Below, piece after piece: positions 26,119-35,196 of a stretch of 64,000 nucleotides of DNA. Every line of letters begins with the position of its first letter. Position 1 is the stretch's first letter. The position numbers and the translations under genes are program-made. Where the stretch lies: NCBI GenBank assembly GCA_024233285.1, contig JACKPU010000001.1, positions 744,001-808,000 of the forward strand, read 5' to 3'. The notes under the pieces are model-generated. The model ran no database searches and had not been told where the DNA came from. It saw only the letters and a list, made by a program, of their open reading frames with translations. The DNA is from Opitutaceae bacterium. Lineage in GTDB: Bacteria > Verrucomicrobiota > Verrucomicrobiia > Opitutales > Opitutaceae.

Positions 26119-27381
26119 TTACGCGGTTTCGTAGCCGGGGAGAACCTTGTCCACGCGGACCTTGTCGAGGCGGGCGTAAACGGGGAGGCCGTTGTCGTGC
26201 GGGACGAGGGTTTCGCCTTGGATGAGCGGCTGGGCGTAGCGGACGAACTGGTAGTTCATGCTGACGCCGTCTTCGTTGACCCATTCGGCGGGAAGCTTCT
26301 TCACGCCGTTGGCGATTTCGCTCAACGGAGCGAGGCCGGTTTCGCAGGTATACTGGTTGCCGTCGTCGCCGCGGATGAGGGTGACCATCTTGTCGGTCTG
26401 GCCGGCGATGGCGGCTTCGACGGCTTTTTGACCGGCGAGGTAGGCTTCGTCGGCGTCGGTCTTCGAACCGGCGTGGGCCGCGGCACGCTGCATGAGGCCG
26501 GGCTTGGCGACGCGCACCTTCACGCCGGGGATACTGCCTTCGATGATTTCGGCGAGCGCGTCACCGGCGCCGCCGAGCTGGGCGTGGCCGAACGCGTCGG
26601 TCTGGGCATTGGCGGCGACGTAGTTGCCGTCGGCATCGACGAGGCCTTCGGCGACGACGATCGAGCAGAACTTTTCGCGCTTCAGCACGCGGCGGATGTC
26701 CTCGATGATTTTTTCCTGATTGAAGGAAACCTCGGGGAGGAGAATGAGGTGCGGCGGATCGTGCGGATGATCGCGGCGCTTGGCGAGGGCGGCGCCGGCG
26801 GCGATCCAGCCGGCCGAACGGCCCATGACCTCGATGATGGAAACGAGGTCGCCCTGGCCCATGGCCTCGGAGTCGCAGGCGACTTCACGCACGGTGGTGG
26901 CGAGATACTTGATCACGCTGCCGTAGCCGGGACAGTGGTCGGTGGCGGGCAGGTCGTTGTCGATCGTCTTCGGCACGCCGATGACGCGGAGCTCGTAGCC
27001 CTGTTCCTGGGCGAGCTTGGAAATCTTGTCGGCGGTGTCCTGCGAGTCGTTGCCGCCGATGTAGAAGAAGTAACGGATGTTGTGCGCCTTGAAGACTTCG
27101 AGCACGCGCTCGAAATCCTGCTGCTTCTTGAGTTTGTAACGGCAGGTGCCAAGGGCGGCGCCGGGGGTGTGCTTGAGCGCGCGAATCTGCTGCTGGGATT
27201 CGGAGGCGAGATCGATCAGGTCCTCATTGAGGATGCCAAGCACACCGTTCAGGGTGCCGTAAATCTCCTCAATGCATTCGTGATTGAGGGCTTCCGCGAC
27301 GATGCCCGCCACACTGGCGTTGATTACAGAAGTGGGGCCACCGGATTGGCCCACCAAGACATTTCCTACGAGTTCAGACAT
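26119..27381 (-). CDS. pfp: Pyrophosphate-dependent 6-phosphofructokinase
   Basis: The 420-residue enzyme phosphorylates fructose 6-phosphate in glycolysis, probably reversibly with PPi. The N-terminal VLVGQSGGPTSVINAS is the phosphoryl-donor loop. GGNDS (109-113) carries Asp at the position where ATP enzymes have Gly (GGDGS), a hallmark of PPi use. PKTIDNDLPATDH (137-149) holds the catalytic Asp residues. The start at ATG 27381 gives MSELVGNVLVGQSGG; the longer frame has an unrelated leader. No good Shine-Dalgarno sequence precedes it. It is downstream of purB on the same strand but separated by a 250-base gap containing a REPIN-like element, so it probably has its own promoter. Confidence 0.92.
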   Translation of the reverse strand: MSELVGNVLVGQSGGPTSVINASVAGIVAEALNHECIEEIYGTLNGVLGILNEDLIDLASESQQQIRALKHTPGAALGTCRYKLKKQQDFERVLEVFKAHNIRYFFYIGGNDSQDTADKISKLAQEQGYELRVIGVPKTIDNDLPATDHCPGYGSVIKYLATTVREVACDSEAMGQGDLVSIIEVMGRSAGWIAAGAALAKRRDHPHDPPHLILLPEVSFNQEKIIEDIRRVLKREKFCSIVVAEGLVDADGNYVAANAQTDAFGHAQLGGAGDALAEIIEGSIPGVKVRVAKPGLMQRAAAHAGSKTDADEAYLAGQKAVEAAIAGQTDKMVTLIRGDDGNQYTCETGLAPLSEIANGVKKLPAEWVNEDGVSMNYQFVRYAQPLIQGETLVPHDNGLPVYARLDKVRVDKVLPGYETA

Positions 27382-27518
27382 GAGAAGAGGTGAAAAGGTT
27401 TGAAGAGAACGTGAAGGCAGAAAGTGGCGGTTCACCCGCGGGGCTGGCAAACCCTATTTTTTGTCATCCGAAATCGGGTGGAAACCGGGCAGAAATGCCG
27501 GGTGGTTTTGGCGGAAAA

Positions 27519-27596
27519 TGTAGGGCGGGATCGCCTGATCCCGCTTCCGACAAACATCGATATTTGCTTAGGCGGGGTCAGCGACCCCGCCCTACA
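27519..27596. repeat. REPIN-like two-hairpin element
   Basis: A 78-base element bounded by TGTAGGGCGGG and CCCGCCCTACA. It contains hairpin GCGGGATC-GCCT-GATCCCGC (27525-27544) and hairpin GGCGGGGTC-AGC-GACCCCGCC (27571-27591). The same two hairpins in the same order occur at 54265-54337. It lies between purB and pfp. Two inverted REP units around a spacer is the structure of REPINs, which move with RAYT transposases; none is encoded here. Confidence 0.85.
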
Positions 27597-27631
27597 GTGC
27601 ACTCGGCTCGCTGGCGCTCGCCGCTACAGGC

Positions 27632-29059
27632 TCAGAGCAGCTTGCCCGGTCGGTAATCCGCGGCGCCTTTCTGGCGTTTGGCGAGACGGCGGGCCTCGGC
27701 GACGAAGGCGTCCACTTGATGCGGGGCGGCGCCGACAAAGCGGTGTGTCTCGGACAGGATGCGGCGCAGCGCGCTCTTGCTGAGCTTGAGGCGTTTGTCG
27801 CCGGAGAGGCGGCCGACCATGTCGGCTTCGCCGCCGGCGCGGATCGCTTGCGCGGCGGCGAGCGCGTGTTCCTTGATGGCTTCGTGCGCGGTTTCACGGC
27901 CGGCCCCGGCCTTGACGGCTTCCATCAGAATCGTGGTGGTGGCGAGGAAGGGAAGGTTGCGTTCGTTTTCCGCGGCGATGACGGCGGAGAACACGTTCAT
28001 CTGGTTGAGCACGTTGAGCCACGTCTCGAGCAGGCCGTCGATGGCGTAGAACGAATCGGGCAGGGCAACGCGGCGCACGACCGAACAGGAGACATCGCCC
28101 TCGTTCCATTGATGGCCGGCGAGGCCGCTGGTCATGGTCACGTAGCCGCTGAGAATGGTGGTGAAACCGCAGATGCGCTCGCAGTTGCGCGCGTTCATCT
28201 TGTGCGGCATCGCAGACGAGCCGACCTGGCCCTTTTGAAAACCTTCTGTCAGCAAGCCTTGGCCGGCCATCAGACGCAGCGTGGTGGCGAAGCTGGCGGC
28301 GGCGGCGGCGATTTGGTGCAGCGCGGTGACAACCTCGAAATCGAGACTGCGCGGGTAAACCTGACCGACGGCGCTGAGCGCGGCGCGGAAGCCGAGGTGC
28401 TTGAGCACGCGGCGTTCGAGCTGATCGACCTTGCTGTTGTCGCCGCCGAGCAGCGTGAGCTGGTCGAGCTGGGTGCCGACAGCGCCCTTGAGGCCGCGGA
28501 CAGGATAGCGGTCGACGAGTTCGGATAGACGCGTGTAGGCCGAAAGCAGTTCCTCGCCGAACATGGCGATGCGCTTGCCCAGCGTGGTGGGTTGCGCGGG
28601 CACGTTGTGCGTGCGGCCGGTGAGCAGCAGGTCGCGGTGCGCCTCGGCTTGCTTCGCGAGCCCGTTGAGCGCGGCGGCGGTCTTGAGCTGCACGATCTTG
28701 AGCGAACGCAGGATCTGCAGCTGCTCGACGTTTTCTGTGAGATCCCGGCTGGTGAGGCCGAGGTGGATGAACTGGCGGTTCGCGAGCCCGGAGAACTCCT
28801 CGATGCGCGCCTTCACGTCGTGCAGCGTCACGCGTTCGCGGGCATCAATCGACGCGAGGTCGATCTGATCCTTCACCTTTTCGTAATCCTTGATCGCCTC
28901 GGCCGGGATCGGCACGCCGAGGTCGCGCTGCGCCTTCATGACGGCGATCCAGAAATCGCGCTCGAGGCCCACGCGGCCGGTGGGCGACCAGATGGCCTTG
29001 ATGGCGGGCGAGGCGTAGCGTTCGGCGAGGACGTTGGTGATGGGAGAGGATTCGTTCAC
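27632..29059 (-). CDS. purB: Adenylosuccinate lyase
   Basis: The 475-residue enzyme removes fumarate from SAICAR and adenylosuccinate in purine synthesis. The fumarase/aspartase superfamily signature SSAMPHKMN is at 281-289. TSRDLTENVEQLQ (103-115) and TGRTHNVPAQPTTLGKR (147-163), with the conserved His, are typical of PurB. N-terminal RYASPAIKAIWSP is the standard PurB start. Length is normal. It follows ppnP and holA on the same strand with a 51-base gap to ppnP. Confidence 0.95.
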   Translation of the reverse strand: MNESSPITNVLAERYASPAIKAIWSPTGRVGLERDFWIAVMKAQRDLGVPIPAEAIKDYEKVKDQIDLASIDARERVTLHDVKARIEEFSGLANRQFIHLGLTSRDLTENVEQLQILRSLKIVQLKTAAALNGLAKQAEAHRDLLLTGRTHNVPAQPTTLGKRIAMFGEELLSAYTRLSELVDRYPVRGLKGAVGTQLDQLTLLGGDNSKVDQLERRVLKHLGFRAALSAVGQVYPRSLDFEVVTALHQIAAAAASFATTLRLMAGQGLLTEGFQKGQVGSSAMPHKMNARNCERICGFTTILSGYVTMTSGLAGHQWNEGDVSCSVVRRVALPDSFYAIDGLLETWLNVLNQMNVFSAVIAAENERNLPFLATTTILMEAVKAGAGRETAHEAIKEHALAAAQAIRAGGEADMVGRLSGDKRLKLSKSALRRILSETHRFVGAAPHQVDAFVAEARRLAKRQKGAADYRPGKLL

Positions 29060-29110
29060 GGCAGACGGGCAACCAAAGCAACCGCGCGCGCGGTTGCCAA
29101 TGGCAAAGGC

Positions 29111-29437
29111 TCAGAGGAAGGAACAGATGTATTCGCAGAGGGCCGCGTCCACCTCGATGGTGAACCCGGAGTTGCCGGGGACGTCGAAGCACGTGCCGGC
29201 GGCGTAGGCCTTGGTTTCGGTTTGGCCGTCGAGCGTCACCCGGCAGTCGCCCGCGACGATCTCCATGCGTTCTGGCGCGCCGGTGCCAAAATGGTAACTG
29301 CCGGGCTGGATGAGCCCGAGGGTCTTTTTCGCGCCATCGGGCAGGATGACGGTGTGGCTGACGACCCGGCCGCCAAAATAGAGGTTGGCCTTGGTGTGAA
29401 CGGTGACGCCGCTGAATTCGGTGGGAAGGGAGGACAT
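29111..29437 (-). CDS. ppnP: Pyrimidine/purine nucleoside phosphorylase (DUF1255)
   Basis: The 108-residue cupin-fold protein contains FGGRVVSHTVILPDGAKKTLGLIQPG, AYAAGTCFDVPGNSGFTI and ends EYICSFL, matching PpnP (YaiE), which phosphorolyses several nucleosides. E. coli PpnP is 94 residues, so the length fits with a short N-terminal extension. Start ATG 29437 gives MSSLPTEFSGVTV. Its place between holA and purB fits nucleobase salvage beside purine synthesis. Confidence 0.88.
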   Translation of the reverse strand: MSSLPTEFSGVTVHTKANLYFGGRVVSHTVILPDGAKKTLGLIQPGSYHFGTGAPERMEIVAGDCRVTLDGQTETKAYAAGTCFDVPGNSGFTIEVDAALCEYICSFL

Positions 29438-29487
29438 GGGAGGCGCACTCCAGCCGATGCGACGCACGGGCGCAAGGCCCGCGATTG

Positions 29488-30579
29488 TCAGGCCGCGGCC
29501 GACAGGCACCGCGTGACCATTTCGCGCAGGACTTCCTCCTGTTCACGCGGGCGTTGGACGATGCCTTCAAAGGCGGCGATGAACTCCTGCTGGTGATCGA
29601 TCAATTGCTTGAGCGAGGGCAGGCGGCCGGCACCGGCGAGTTTGCCGACATACCATGGATTTTGCGTGAAGAGATTATACGAACTCTTCTCGGTGACGCC
29701 GGCGAACTTCTCGGCGTAGGCGGTCGCGCCCTGCAAGCCCTCGAGCCCGCGGCGGCCGAGCCGCACTTCGCCGGCGTCGAGCAGCGCGCGCACCTGGATG
29801 AGGATGCGATTGCGATTCTGCAGCGCCGAAATGATCGGCCGCGCATCGCCGCCGGTGAAAAAGTGCCGTTGCAGCGCGGCCAGCGTCCACTTGAGGTCGC
29901 CGCTGAAAAATGCCTCCGCCGTCTCGAAGAAATCGCCCTCGGCGACATTGGGCGTGAGCTCGGCGACGTGCGCTTCCTCGATCGCCGCACCTTCATCCAC
30001 GTAGCTGGAAAGCTTGCGCACTTCCTCGACGATGAGCCGCGTGTTCGCGCCGATCTTGGCCAGTAACAGCCGCGTGGCGTCGGACGAAATCGACACGCTC
30101 AGCGCCTTGGCCTCGGCGAGCACGACGCCGACCAGTGCCTCGCCGTCATCGCCGCCGCCGACGAGGGTGAAGTCGGCGGTCTTTTCGCACCACTTCGGAA
30201 AGGAACGCCGCCGATCCACCGGTGCGGCCGTGATGATCACGGTCGTCTCCGCGGGGTTGATCTTGGCGAGCAACTCCTGCAGGTCCTCGACCAGTTTGAG
30301 CGTGCTCTCGGCGCGGCCGGTGACGGTGTCGGCCAGGAAGTTCACGTCCTTCAGCCAGACCACGCGTTTGCCGCCGAACATCGACACGGTTTGCACGCTG
30401 TCGCGGAAGCGATTGATTGCCGTCTCCACCTCGCCGACATTGTTGGCGAACCCACTCAGCACCTCGCGCGAAAACTCGTCCTCCACCTCGCGGGCCGCCG
30501 TGGCGAAACGCTCCTTGCCGAGCCGATCGACGAGAAAATCGTCGGCACCGCAGATGAAGGTGAAGGGGAATTCGGCCAT
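29488..30579 (-). CDS. holA: DNA polymerase III delta subunit
   Basis: The 363-residue protein resembles HolA, the clamp-loader subunit that opens the beta clamp. FTFICGADDFLVDRLGKERF starts the first AAA-like domain. The series SVQTVSMFGGKRVVWLKDVNFL (about 58-79), TTVIITAAPVDRRRSFPKW and LLLAKIGANTRLIVEEVRKLSSYV (about 170-193) follows the family pattern. As is usual for delta, there is no functional P-loop. I start at ATG 30579, since upstream in-frame residues overlap the divergent YceI promoter region and are not conserved-looking. Confidence 0.85.
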   Translation of the reverse strand: MAEFPFTFICGADDFLVDRLGKERFATAAREVEDEFSREVLSGFANNVGEVETAINRFRDSVQTVSMFGGKRVVWLKDVNFLADTVTGRAESTLKLVEDLQELLAKINPAETTVIITAAPVDRRRSFPKWCEKTADFTLVGGGDDGEALVGVVLAEAKALSVSISSDATRLLLAKIGANTRLIVEEVRKLSSYVDEGAAIEEAHVAELTPNVAEGDFFETAEAFFSGDLKWTLAALQRHFFTGGDARPIISALQNRNRILIQVRALLDAGEVRLGRRGLEGLQGATAYAEKFAGVTEKSSYNLFTQNPWYVGKLAGAGRLPSLKQLIDHQQEFIAAFEGIVQRPREQEEVLREMVTRCLSAAA

Positions 30580-30700
30580 GGGCGCCCAGTTCCGCATGAA
30601 CCGGCCCGCGGCGCACGCCAAAATTGCGCACCCGCCTGCATGAATAAAAATTAATCTGCCGTTCATGATGGATTCATGGCCCGATGGCAGAGTGATCGGC

Positions 30701-31252
30701 ATGAAACGCTTTCTTTGCCTGTTCCTTGCCCTGCTGCCGGCCGCCTTGGTCGCGGCGGAACGCCCCCTCGTCGTCGACAAGGCGCGTTCCCAAATCGACA
30801 TTGTGGTCAAGGCCACGGTGGATTCCTTCACCGGCAGCCTGAACGACTACGACGCCCGTCTCATTGTCGATGACGAGACCGGCCGGGTGAAGGCCACCGA
30901 GGTGCGGTTCGATTTTATCAACGTCAAAACCGGCAAGGAGAAGCGCGACGCCAAGATGCACGACTGGCAGGATACGCCGCATCATCCGCAGGGTGCGTTT
31001 GTGCTGCAACGCCTGGAGACGATGGATGATGGCAATCGCATGGCCTTCGGACACCTCGAATTGCATGGCCTGCGCCACGAAATCACCTTTCCGGTCGTGA
31101 TCACGCGCGACCAGCGGCTTTATGCCATTGATGGCGAGGCCGTGATCGACACCCGCGATTATGGCCTGCCGGTGATCCGCATGATGGGTCTTCTGAAGGT
31201 CGATCCCATGGTTAAGGTTCGTTTCCATTTGCAAGCGGAGCTCGCCCGATGA
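30701..31252 (+). CDS. YceI family periplasmic protein
   Basis: The 183-residue protein has a signal peptide (MKRFLCLFLALLPAALVAA) and a YceI/lipocalin-like domain: LVVDKARSQIDIVVKATVDSF, FDFINVKTGKEKRDAKMHDW (a hallmark segment) and LELHGLRHEITFPV. YceI-type proteins bind long-chain polyisoprenoids in a lipocalin fold in the periplasm. It is the first gene of a tightly packed operon; the next start overlaps its stop (ATGA), and that gene encodes a polyprenyl diphosphate synthase. The pairing supports a shared isoprenoid ligand. Divergent from holA. Confidence 0.88.
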   Translation: MKRFLCLFLALLPAALVAAERPLVVDKARSQIDIVVKATVDSFTGSLNDYDARLIVDDETGRVKATEVRFDFINVKTGKEKRDAKMHDWQDTPHHPQGAFVLQRLETMDDGNRMAFGHLELHGLRHEITFPVVITRDQRLYAIDGEAVIDTRDYGLPVIRMMGLLKVDPMVKVRFHLQAELAR

Positions 31253-32184
31253 TCGACCTCGCCTCACCCGAAACCGCGGACTTGCGCCAACGGTTGGCAG
31301 ACGCCCTGCGCGACAACAACCCGGCGAACCCGCTGACGGAAAAACATCTCGCCGCCGTTCTGGCCGACACCGCCGGCAATCCCGGCCGCATGATCCGACC
31401 GCAGCTTGTCTGGCTCGGCGCCGTGCGCAACGGGCTCACGCCGGATGAGGCGGATCAACTCGCCAGCGCGATCGAATACTACCACGCCGCGTCTTTGTTG
31501 CTCGATGATCTGCCCTGCATGGACAATGCGACCGTGCGCCGCGGCCGCGCCTGCGCGCACCGCACGCATGGCGAGGCCTCGGCGATTCTGGCCGCGCTCT
31601 CGCTCATCAATCGCGCCAACGCGCTGGCCCAGCTCGCCTTCGCCACGCAACCCGGGGCGGTGCGCATCCGTGCGCTGGCCGGTCTGGATTGCTGCCTCGG
31701 CCCCGCGGGTTTGACCGGCGGCCAGGCCCGTGACCTGCGCTTTGCGGAGTCAACCCGCAGTGCGCGCGAAGTGTCCGCGATCGCGTTGGGCAAGACCGGG
31801 GCGCTGCTCTGGCTGTCGATTTGTCTGCCGACACTGCCGGCCGAACCCAATCCGGTGGAGTGGCGCATGCTCAAGGCGTTGAGTGTTTACTGGGGGCTCG
31901 CGTATCAGGCGGTCGATGATTTGCGCGATGTGATGTGTGGCACGGCGCAAACCGGCAAAACCGCCAATCGCGATGGCACGCTGCACCGGCCGAATCTGGC
32001 GCATGCGTTGGGGCAGCCTGCGGCGCAGCGTCGTTTCGCCCGGTTGCTGCGGCAGGCGCAGGGTGCGTTGGCGCGCCTGCAGCGCGAAAACGGCAAGTGG
32101 GATTATCTCGCGGCGTTTCATCACACCGTCTTTGCTGGTCTGGCGCCCGAGGCAAACCGTGCCGCGTCCCATCTCGCCGCCTGA
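31249..32184 (+). CDS. Polyprenyl diphosphate synthase family protein
   Basis: The 311-residue protein is an all-helical trans-isoprenyl diphosphate synthase. The first Asp-rich motif is D86-D-L-P-C-M-D92 and the second is VDDLRD at about 222-227; both chelate Mg-diphosphate. Chain-length-determining residues around 80-85 (HAASLL) have no large aromatic just before the motif, so product length is open. The usual GGKRxRP segment that holds the IPP diphosphate reads NPGRMIRP here (about 44-51), without the Lys. That could mean altered substrate handling. Start overlaps the YceI stop. The next gene begins 4 bases after its stop. Confidence 0.85.
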   Translation: MIDLASPETADLRQRLADALRDNNPANPLTEKHLAAVLADTAGNPGRMIRPQLVWLGAVRNGLTPDEADQLASAIEYYHAASLLLDDLPCMDNATVRRGRACAHRTHGEASAILAALSLINRANALAQLAFATQPGAVRIRALAGLDCCLGPAGLTGGQARDLRFAESTRSAREVSAIALGKTGALLWLSICLPTLPAEPNPVEWRMLKALSVYWGLAYQAVDDLRDVMCGTAQTGKTANRDGTLHRPNLAHALGQPAAQRRFARLLRQAQGALARLQRENGKWDYLAAFHHTVFAGLAPEANRAASHLAA

Positions 32185-32188
32185 TCCC

Positions 32189-33301
32189 ATGCGTTTTTTC
32201 TCGTTGGTCTTCGTCAATCTCCGCCGGCACCGGCTGCGCGCCTTGATCGGCGTCGCGGGCATCGGCTTCGGCGTCGCGGCGATGCTCACCATCCTCGCGA
32301 TCGTGACCGGTGCGATCGGAATGTTTGAACGCATCCTTTCGTCCGACAGCCACTACCTCGTGTTCGAACGCAACGTCTCTGACTTGTTCTTCAGTTCGGT
32401 GACCGACGAGCAGGTGGCCGACCTGCGCGCGCGGCCCGAGGTGGCCGCGGCCAATCCGATGCTCTTTGGCATCGTCTCCGCGCCGGGCCATCCGGTCATC
32501 ACCTGCTTCGGCATCGGCCGCGACGATCCGCGCTTGGCGAAAGCCGAATGGCGCCACGGCAAGGCCGACGACTTTGGCGCGACCGACGACGGCATTTTCC
32601 TCGGTTTGCGCGCGGCGGAGTTTCTCGGCGCGAGTGCGGGGGAGGAAATTGAGATCGGCCGCGGCACGTTTCGCGTGGCGGGCATTTTCAAATTGGAAAA
32701 CGGCTTCGAGGACGGCGGCGTGTTCCTGCCGCTGGCCGCGGCGCAGGCCTTCTTTCATCGCAAGGGGGTGGCCTCGGTCGTGGCCGTGAAGCTCAAGGAT
32801 CAATCGACCGGCAAACAGTTCAAAACCGCGGTCGAAACGGCGCATCCCGGGTTGATCGCGTTGGAGAACCGCGAGTTCAGCCAGAACTACAATTCGTTTC
32901 GCATCCTTCATTTCACCGCTTGGGCGGTGGGCCTTTGTGCGTTCTGTCTGGGTGGTCTCGGCGTGGCCAACACGATGTTGCTTTCGGTGTTCAGCCGCAT
33001 CCGCGAGATCGCGGTGCTGCGCGTGTGCGGCTTTTCCGAGCGGCAGGTGGCCGGGTTGATTCTCGGGGAGGCCGCGGCGATCGCGGCCGCGGGACTCGTG
33101 CTCGGATTTGCGCTCGGACTCGCCCTGTTGGTCGTGCTCGAGCACACCCCGCAGTTTCACGGCTATGTGCAGGCGACGATCCAGCCCGCGATCGTGCTGG
33201 GCATCATCGCCACCGCGTTGGTGACGGCGGTGGCCGGGGCGATTTATCCGGCGCGTTTTGCGGCGCGCATCCAACCGGCGGAGGCGCTGCGCTATGAGTA
33301 A
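32189..33301 (+). CDS. ABC transporter permease, FtsX/MacB-LolC type
   Basis: The 370-residue protein has the FtsX-like permease plan. An N-terminal helix (about 18-42) precedes a large periplasmic domain (about 45-245). Three C-terminal helices (about 250-275, 295-325, 335-360) include ANTMLLSVFSRIREIAVLRVCGFSERQVAGLI, the conserved cytoplasmic coupling segment. Such proteins do not make a classical pore. They work as mechanotransmitters or move lipoproteins and lipids out of the inner membrane. It is followed by its ATPase, whose start overlaps the end of this gene by 8 bases. In this operon, handling a lipid or lipid-anchored partner is an inference. Confidence 0.87.
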   Translation: MRFFSLVFVNLRRHRLRALIGVAGIGFGVAAMLTILAIVTGAIGMFERILSSDSHYLVFERNVSDLFFSSVTDEQVADLRARPEVAAANPMLFGIVSAPGHPVITCFGIGRDDPRLAKAEWRHGKADDFGATDDGIFLGLRAAEFLGASAGEEIEIGRGTFRVAGIFKLENGFEDGGVFLPLAAAQAFFHRKGVASVVAVKLKDQSTGKQFKTAVETAHPGLIALENREFSQNYNSFRILHFTAWAVGLCAFCLGGLGVANTMLLSVFSRIREIAVLRVCGFSERQVAGLILGEAAAIAAAGLVLGFALGLALLVVLEHTPQFHGYVQATIQPAIVLGIIATALVTAVAGAIYPARFAARIQPAEALRYE

Positions 33302-33971
33302 TCCGAACGAACGCCTCGTGACCGCCCGTGACGTGTGGAAGACCTACGATCACGGCCGCATTGCCGTGCTGCAGGGCGTGAGCCTCGATGTGGAGCGCGG
33401 CGAAGTCGTGGCGCTTTGGGGCGCGTCGGGCTCGGGGAAAAGCACGCTGCTGCATCTGCTGGGCGGACTCGACGTGCCGGATCGCGGCGACCTGAATGTG
33501 TGCGGCCTCGATCCGAGCCGGGAGCAGGATCGGCTCGCGCTGCGGCGTGAACACCTCGGCTTTGTCTTTCAATTGCACAACCTGATCCCCGATCTGACCG
33601 TGACGGAGAATTTGCGTGTGCCGGGACTCGCGGCGGGCAAGTCCGCGGCGGAAATCGAAGCGCGGTTGCGTGAGCTTGCCGCCATCGTCGGCATTTCGCA
33701 CCGGCTGGATCATCGCATCCAGGATCTCTCCGGCGGCGAGCGCCAGCGCACGGCAATCTGCCGCGCGTTGATGAACCGACCGCGTTTGCTGCTGGCGGAT
33801 GAACCGACCGGTTCGCTTGACGAAAAGACGGGCGACACGGTGTTTCAATTGCTCAAACAGCTGGCCGAACGCGATCGCATCGCGGTGGTGCTGGCGACGC
33901 ATGAACGGCGATTTGCCGAGGCCTGTCACCGCATTCTGCGGGTGCGCGAAGGCCGGCTGGCGGAGGTGTGA
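33294..33971 (+). CDS. ABC transporter ATP-binding protein, LolD/MacB type
   Basis: The 225-residue ATPase has Walker A GASGSGKST (about 43-51), the Q-loop FVFQLHNLIPDLTVTENL, signature LSGGERQR (about 144-151) and Walker B LLLADEPTGSLDEKTG, the last characteristic of the LolD/MacB/FtsE group. I start at ATG 33294 (MSNPNERLVTARDVWKTY). It drives the FtsX-type permease encoded just upstream. The following gene begins one base after its stop. Confidence 0.92.
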   Translation: MSNPNERLVTARDVWKTYDHGRIAVLQGVSLDVERGEVVALWGASGSGKSTLLHLLGGLDVPDRGDLNVCGLDPSREQDRLALRREHLGFVFQLHNLIPDLTVTENLRVPGLAAGKSAAEIEARLRELAAIVGISHRLDHRIQDLSGGERQRTAICRALMNRPRLLLADEPTGSLDEKTGDTVFQLLKQLAERDRIAVVLATHERRFAEACHRILRVREGRLAEV

Positions 33972-33972
33972 T

Positions 33973-35196
33973 ATGACCACGTCGGGATTTGCCGGCACGG
34001 TGGAGCGTCACGCGCTGGGTTGGTTGGTCGCGGCCAACCTCGTCGGCGTCTGGCTGGCGGCGGTGTTGTTGTGGCCGGCGCTGGCCGGCATCACCGGGCC
34101 GTGGGGCTATGGTCGCTGGATGCCGCTGCATCTGAACTGGCAGCTTTACGGTTGGTGTTCGCTGCCGATCGTCGGCGCCTTGGTCGCATGGTTTGTGCGC
34201 GACGATCGGGTCGGTCGGTTGCATGTGCGCGTCGCGCTGGGGGCGTGGTCGCTCGCGTTGGGCTTGGGCGGCGTGTCGTGGCTCACGGGCGTCACCAGCG
34301 GCAAGCTGTTCCTCGACTGGCATGGCTGGGCGCGCCCGCTGCTGCCCTTGGCCATGTTGGTGCTGTGGTCGGTGCTCGCGTTGCAGTTTTGGGGCCGGCG
34401 GCACGAATTTTCGTCTGGCGGCAAATGGCTGCGCGGTGCCGCGCTGGCGCTGCTGTTGGTGGTGCCCAATCTGCTGTTTTGGGCGGCCGGGCGCGAAGTG
34501 TATCCGTCGGTCAATCCGCACAGTGGCGGCGCCACGGGGGCGAGCTTGTTGGGGTCGACCCTCGGGGTGATTGTAATCTTCGGCTTGCTGCCGGTGATGC
34601 TGCGGGTGCGATCGCGGGACGGCGGTGCGGCGGGGCGCTGGTTTTGGGCGGCGTTGGCGCTTTCGTTTGCGGTTTATGCGCGCGTGAATCACGGCGACGC
34701 ATCGCATCGGGCGCCGGGTCAAATCGGGGCGCTCGGTGTGCTGCTCGCGTGGGTGCCTTTGCTCGCGGTCTATCTCGGACGCTTCGAATGGCACCCGGCC
34801 GCCCGCCCGTGGTTGCGCGCCGGCATGGCTTGGTGGGCGCTGCTCGTGGGCACGGGTTTCCTGACCTTTCTGCCGGGGCTTTCGGAGCGATTGAAATTCA
34901 CCAACGCGTTGGTGTCGCACGCCCATCTGGCGATGGCGGGCTTGGTCACCTCGTTGAATCTGCTGATGCTGCGCCAACTGCGCGGCGGTGGCACGCGGCG
35001 CGGATTCTGGCTCTGGCAACTCGGCTGCGCCGTGCAGGTCGCCGTGCTGATGTATGCCGGATGGACGGAAGTGAGCAGCGAGGCGGATTGGTTTTTGCGC
35101 GCGGATTGGACCCAGGCGATCTATGGGGTGCGACTCGCGGCCGGGCTTGCCATGCTGGTTGCATCAATCACCTGGCTGAAGGAGACGTGGGCATGA
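33973..35196 (+). CDS. Divergent heme-copper oxidase-like membrane protein (CcoN/NorB-related)
   Basis: The 407-residue protein has about 12 hydrophobic segments and resembles subunit I of heme-copper oxidases. PLHLNWQLYGW places H53 where helix II binds low-spin haem. VSHAHLAMAG (H316, H318) matches the H-x-H of helix X (compare AHGHLAFYG in NorB, HVHAGALGW in CcoN). H183 (NPHSGGATG) and H240/H245 (NHGDASH) lie at about the helix VI and VII spacing for the active-site metal. The usual adjacent HH pair is absent, so the second metal centre is altered or lost. The next genes encode a CcoO/CcoP-like cytochrome fusion, which supports a respiratory role. Oxygen, NO or non-catalytic quinol chemistry cannot be told apart. 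Confidence 0.6.
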   Translation: MTTSGFAGTVERHALGWLVAANLVGVWLAAVLLWPALAGITGPWGYGRWMPLHLNWQLYGWCSLPIVGALVAWFVRDDRVGRLHVRVALGAWSLALGLGGVSWLTGVTSGKLFLDWHGWARPLLPLAMLVLWSVLALQFWGRRHEFSSGGKWLRGAALALLLVVPNLLFWAAGREVYPSVNPHSGGATGASLLGSTLGVIVIFGLLPVMLRVRSRDGGAAGRWFWAALALSFAVYARVNHGDASHRAPGQIGALGVLLAWVPLLAVYLGRFEWHPAARPWLRAGMAWWALLVGTGFLTFLPGLSERLKFTNALVSHAHLAMAGLVTSLNLLMLRQLRGGGTRRGFWLWQLGCAVQVAVLMYAGWTEVSSEADWFLRADWTQAIYGVRLAAGLAMLVASITWLKETWA

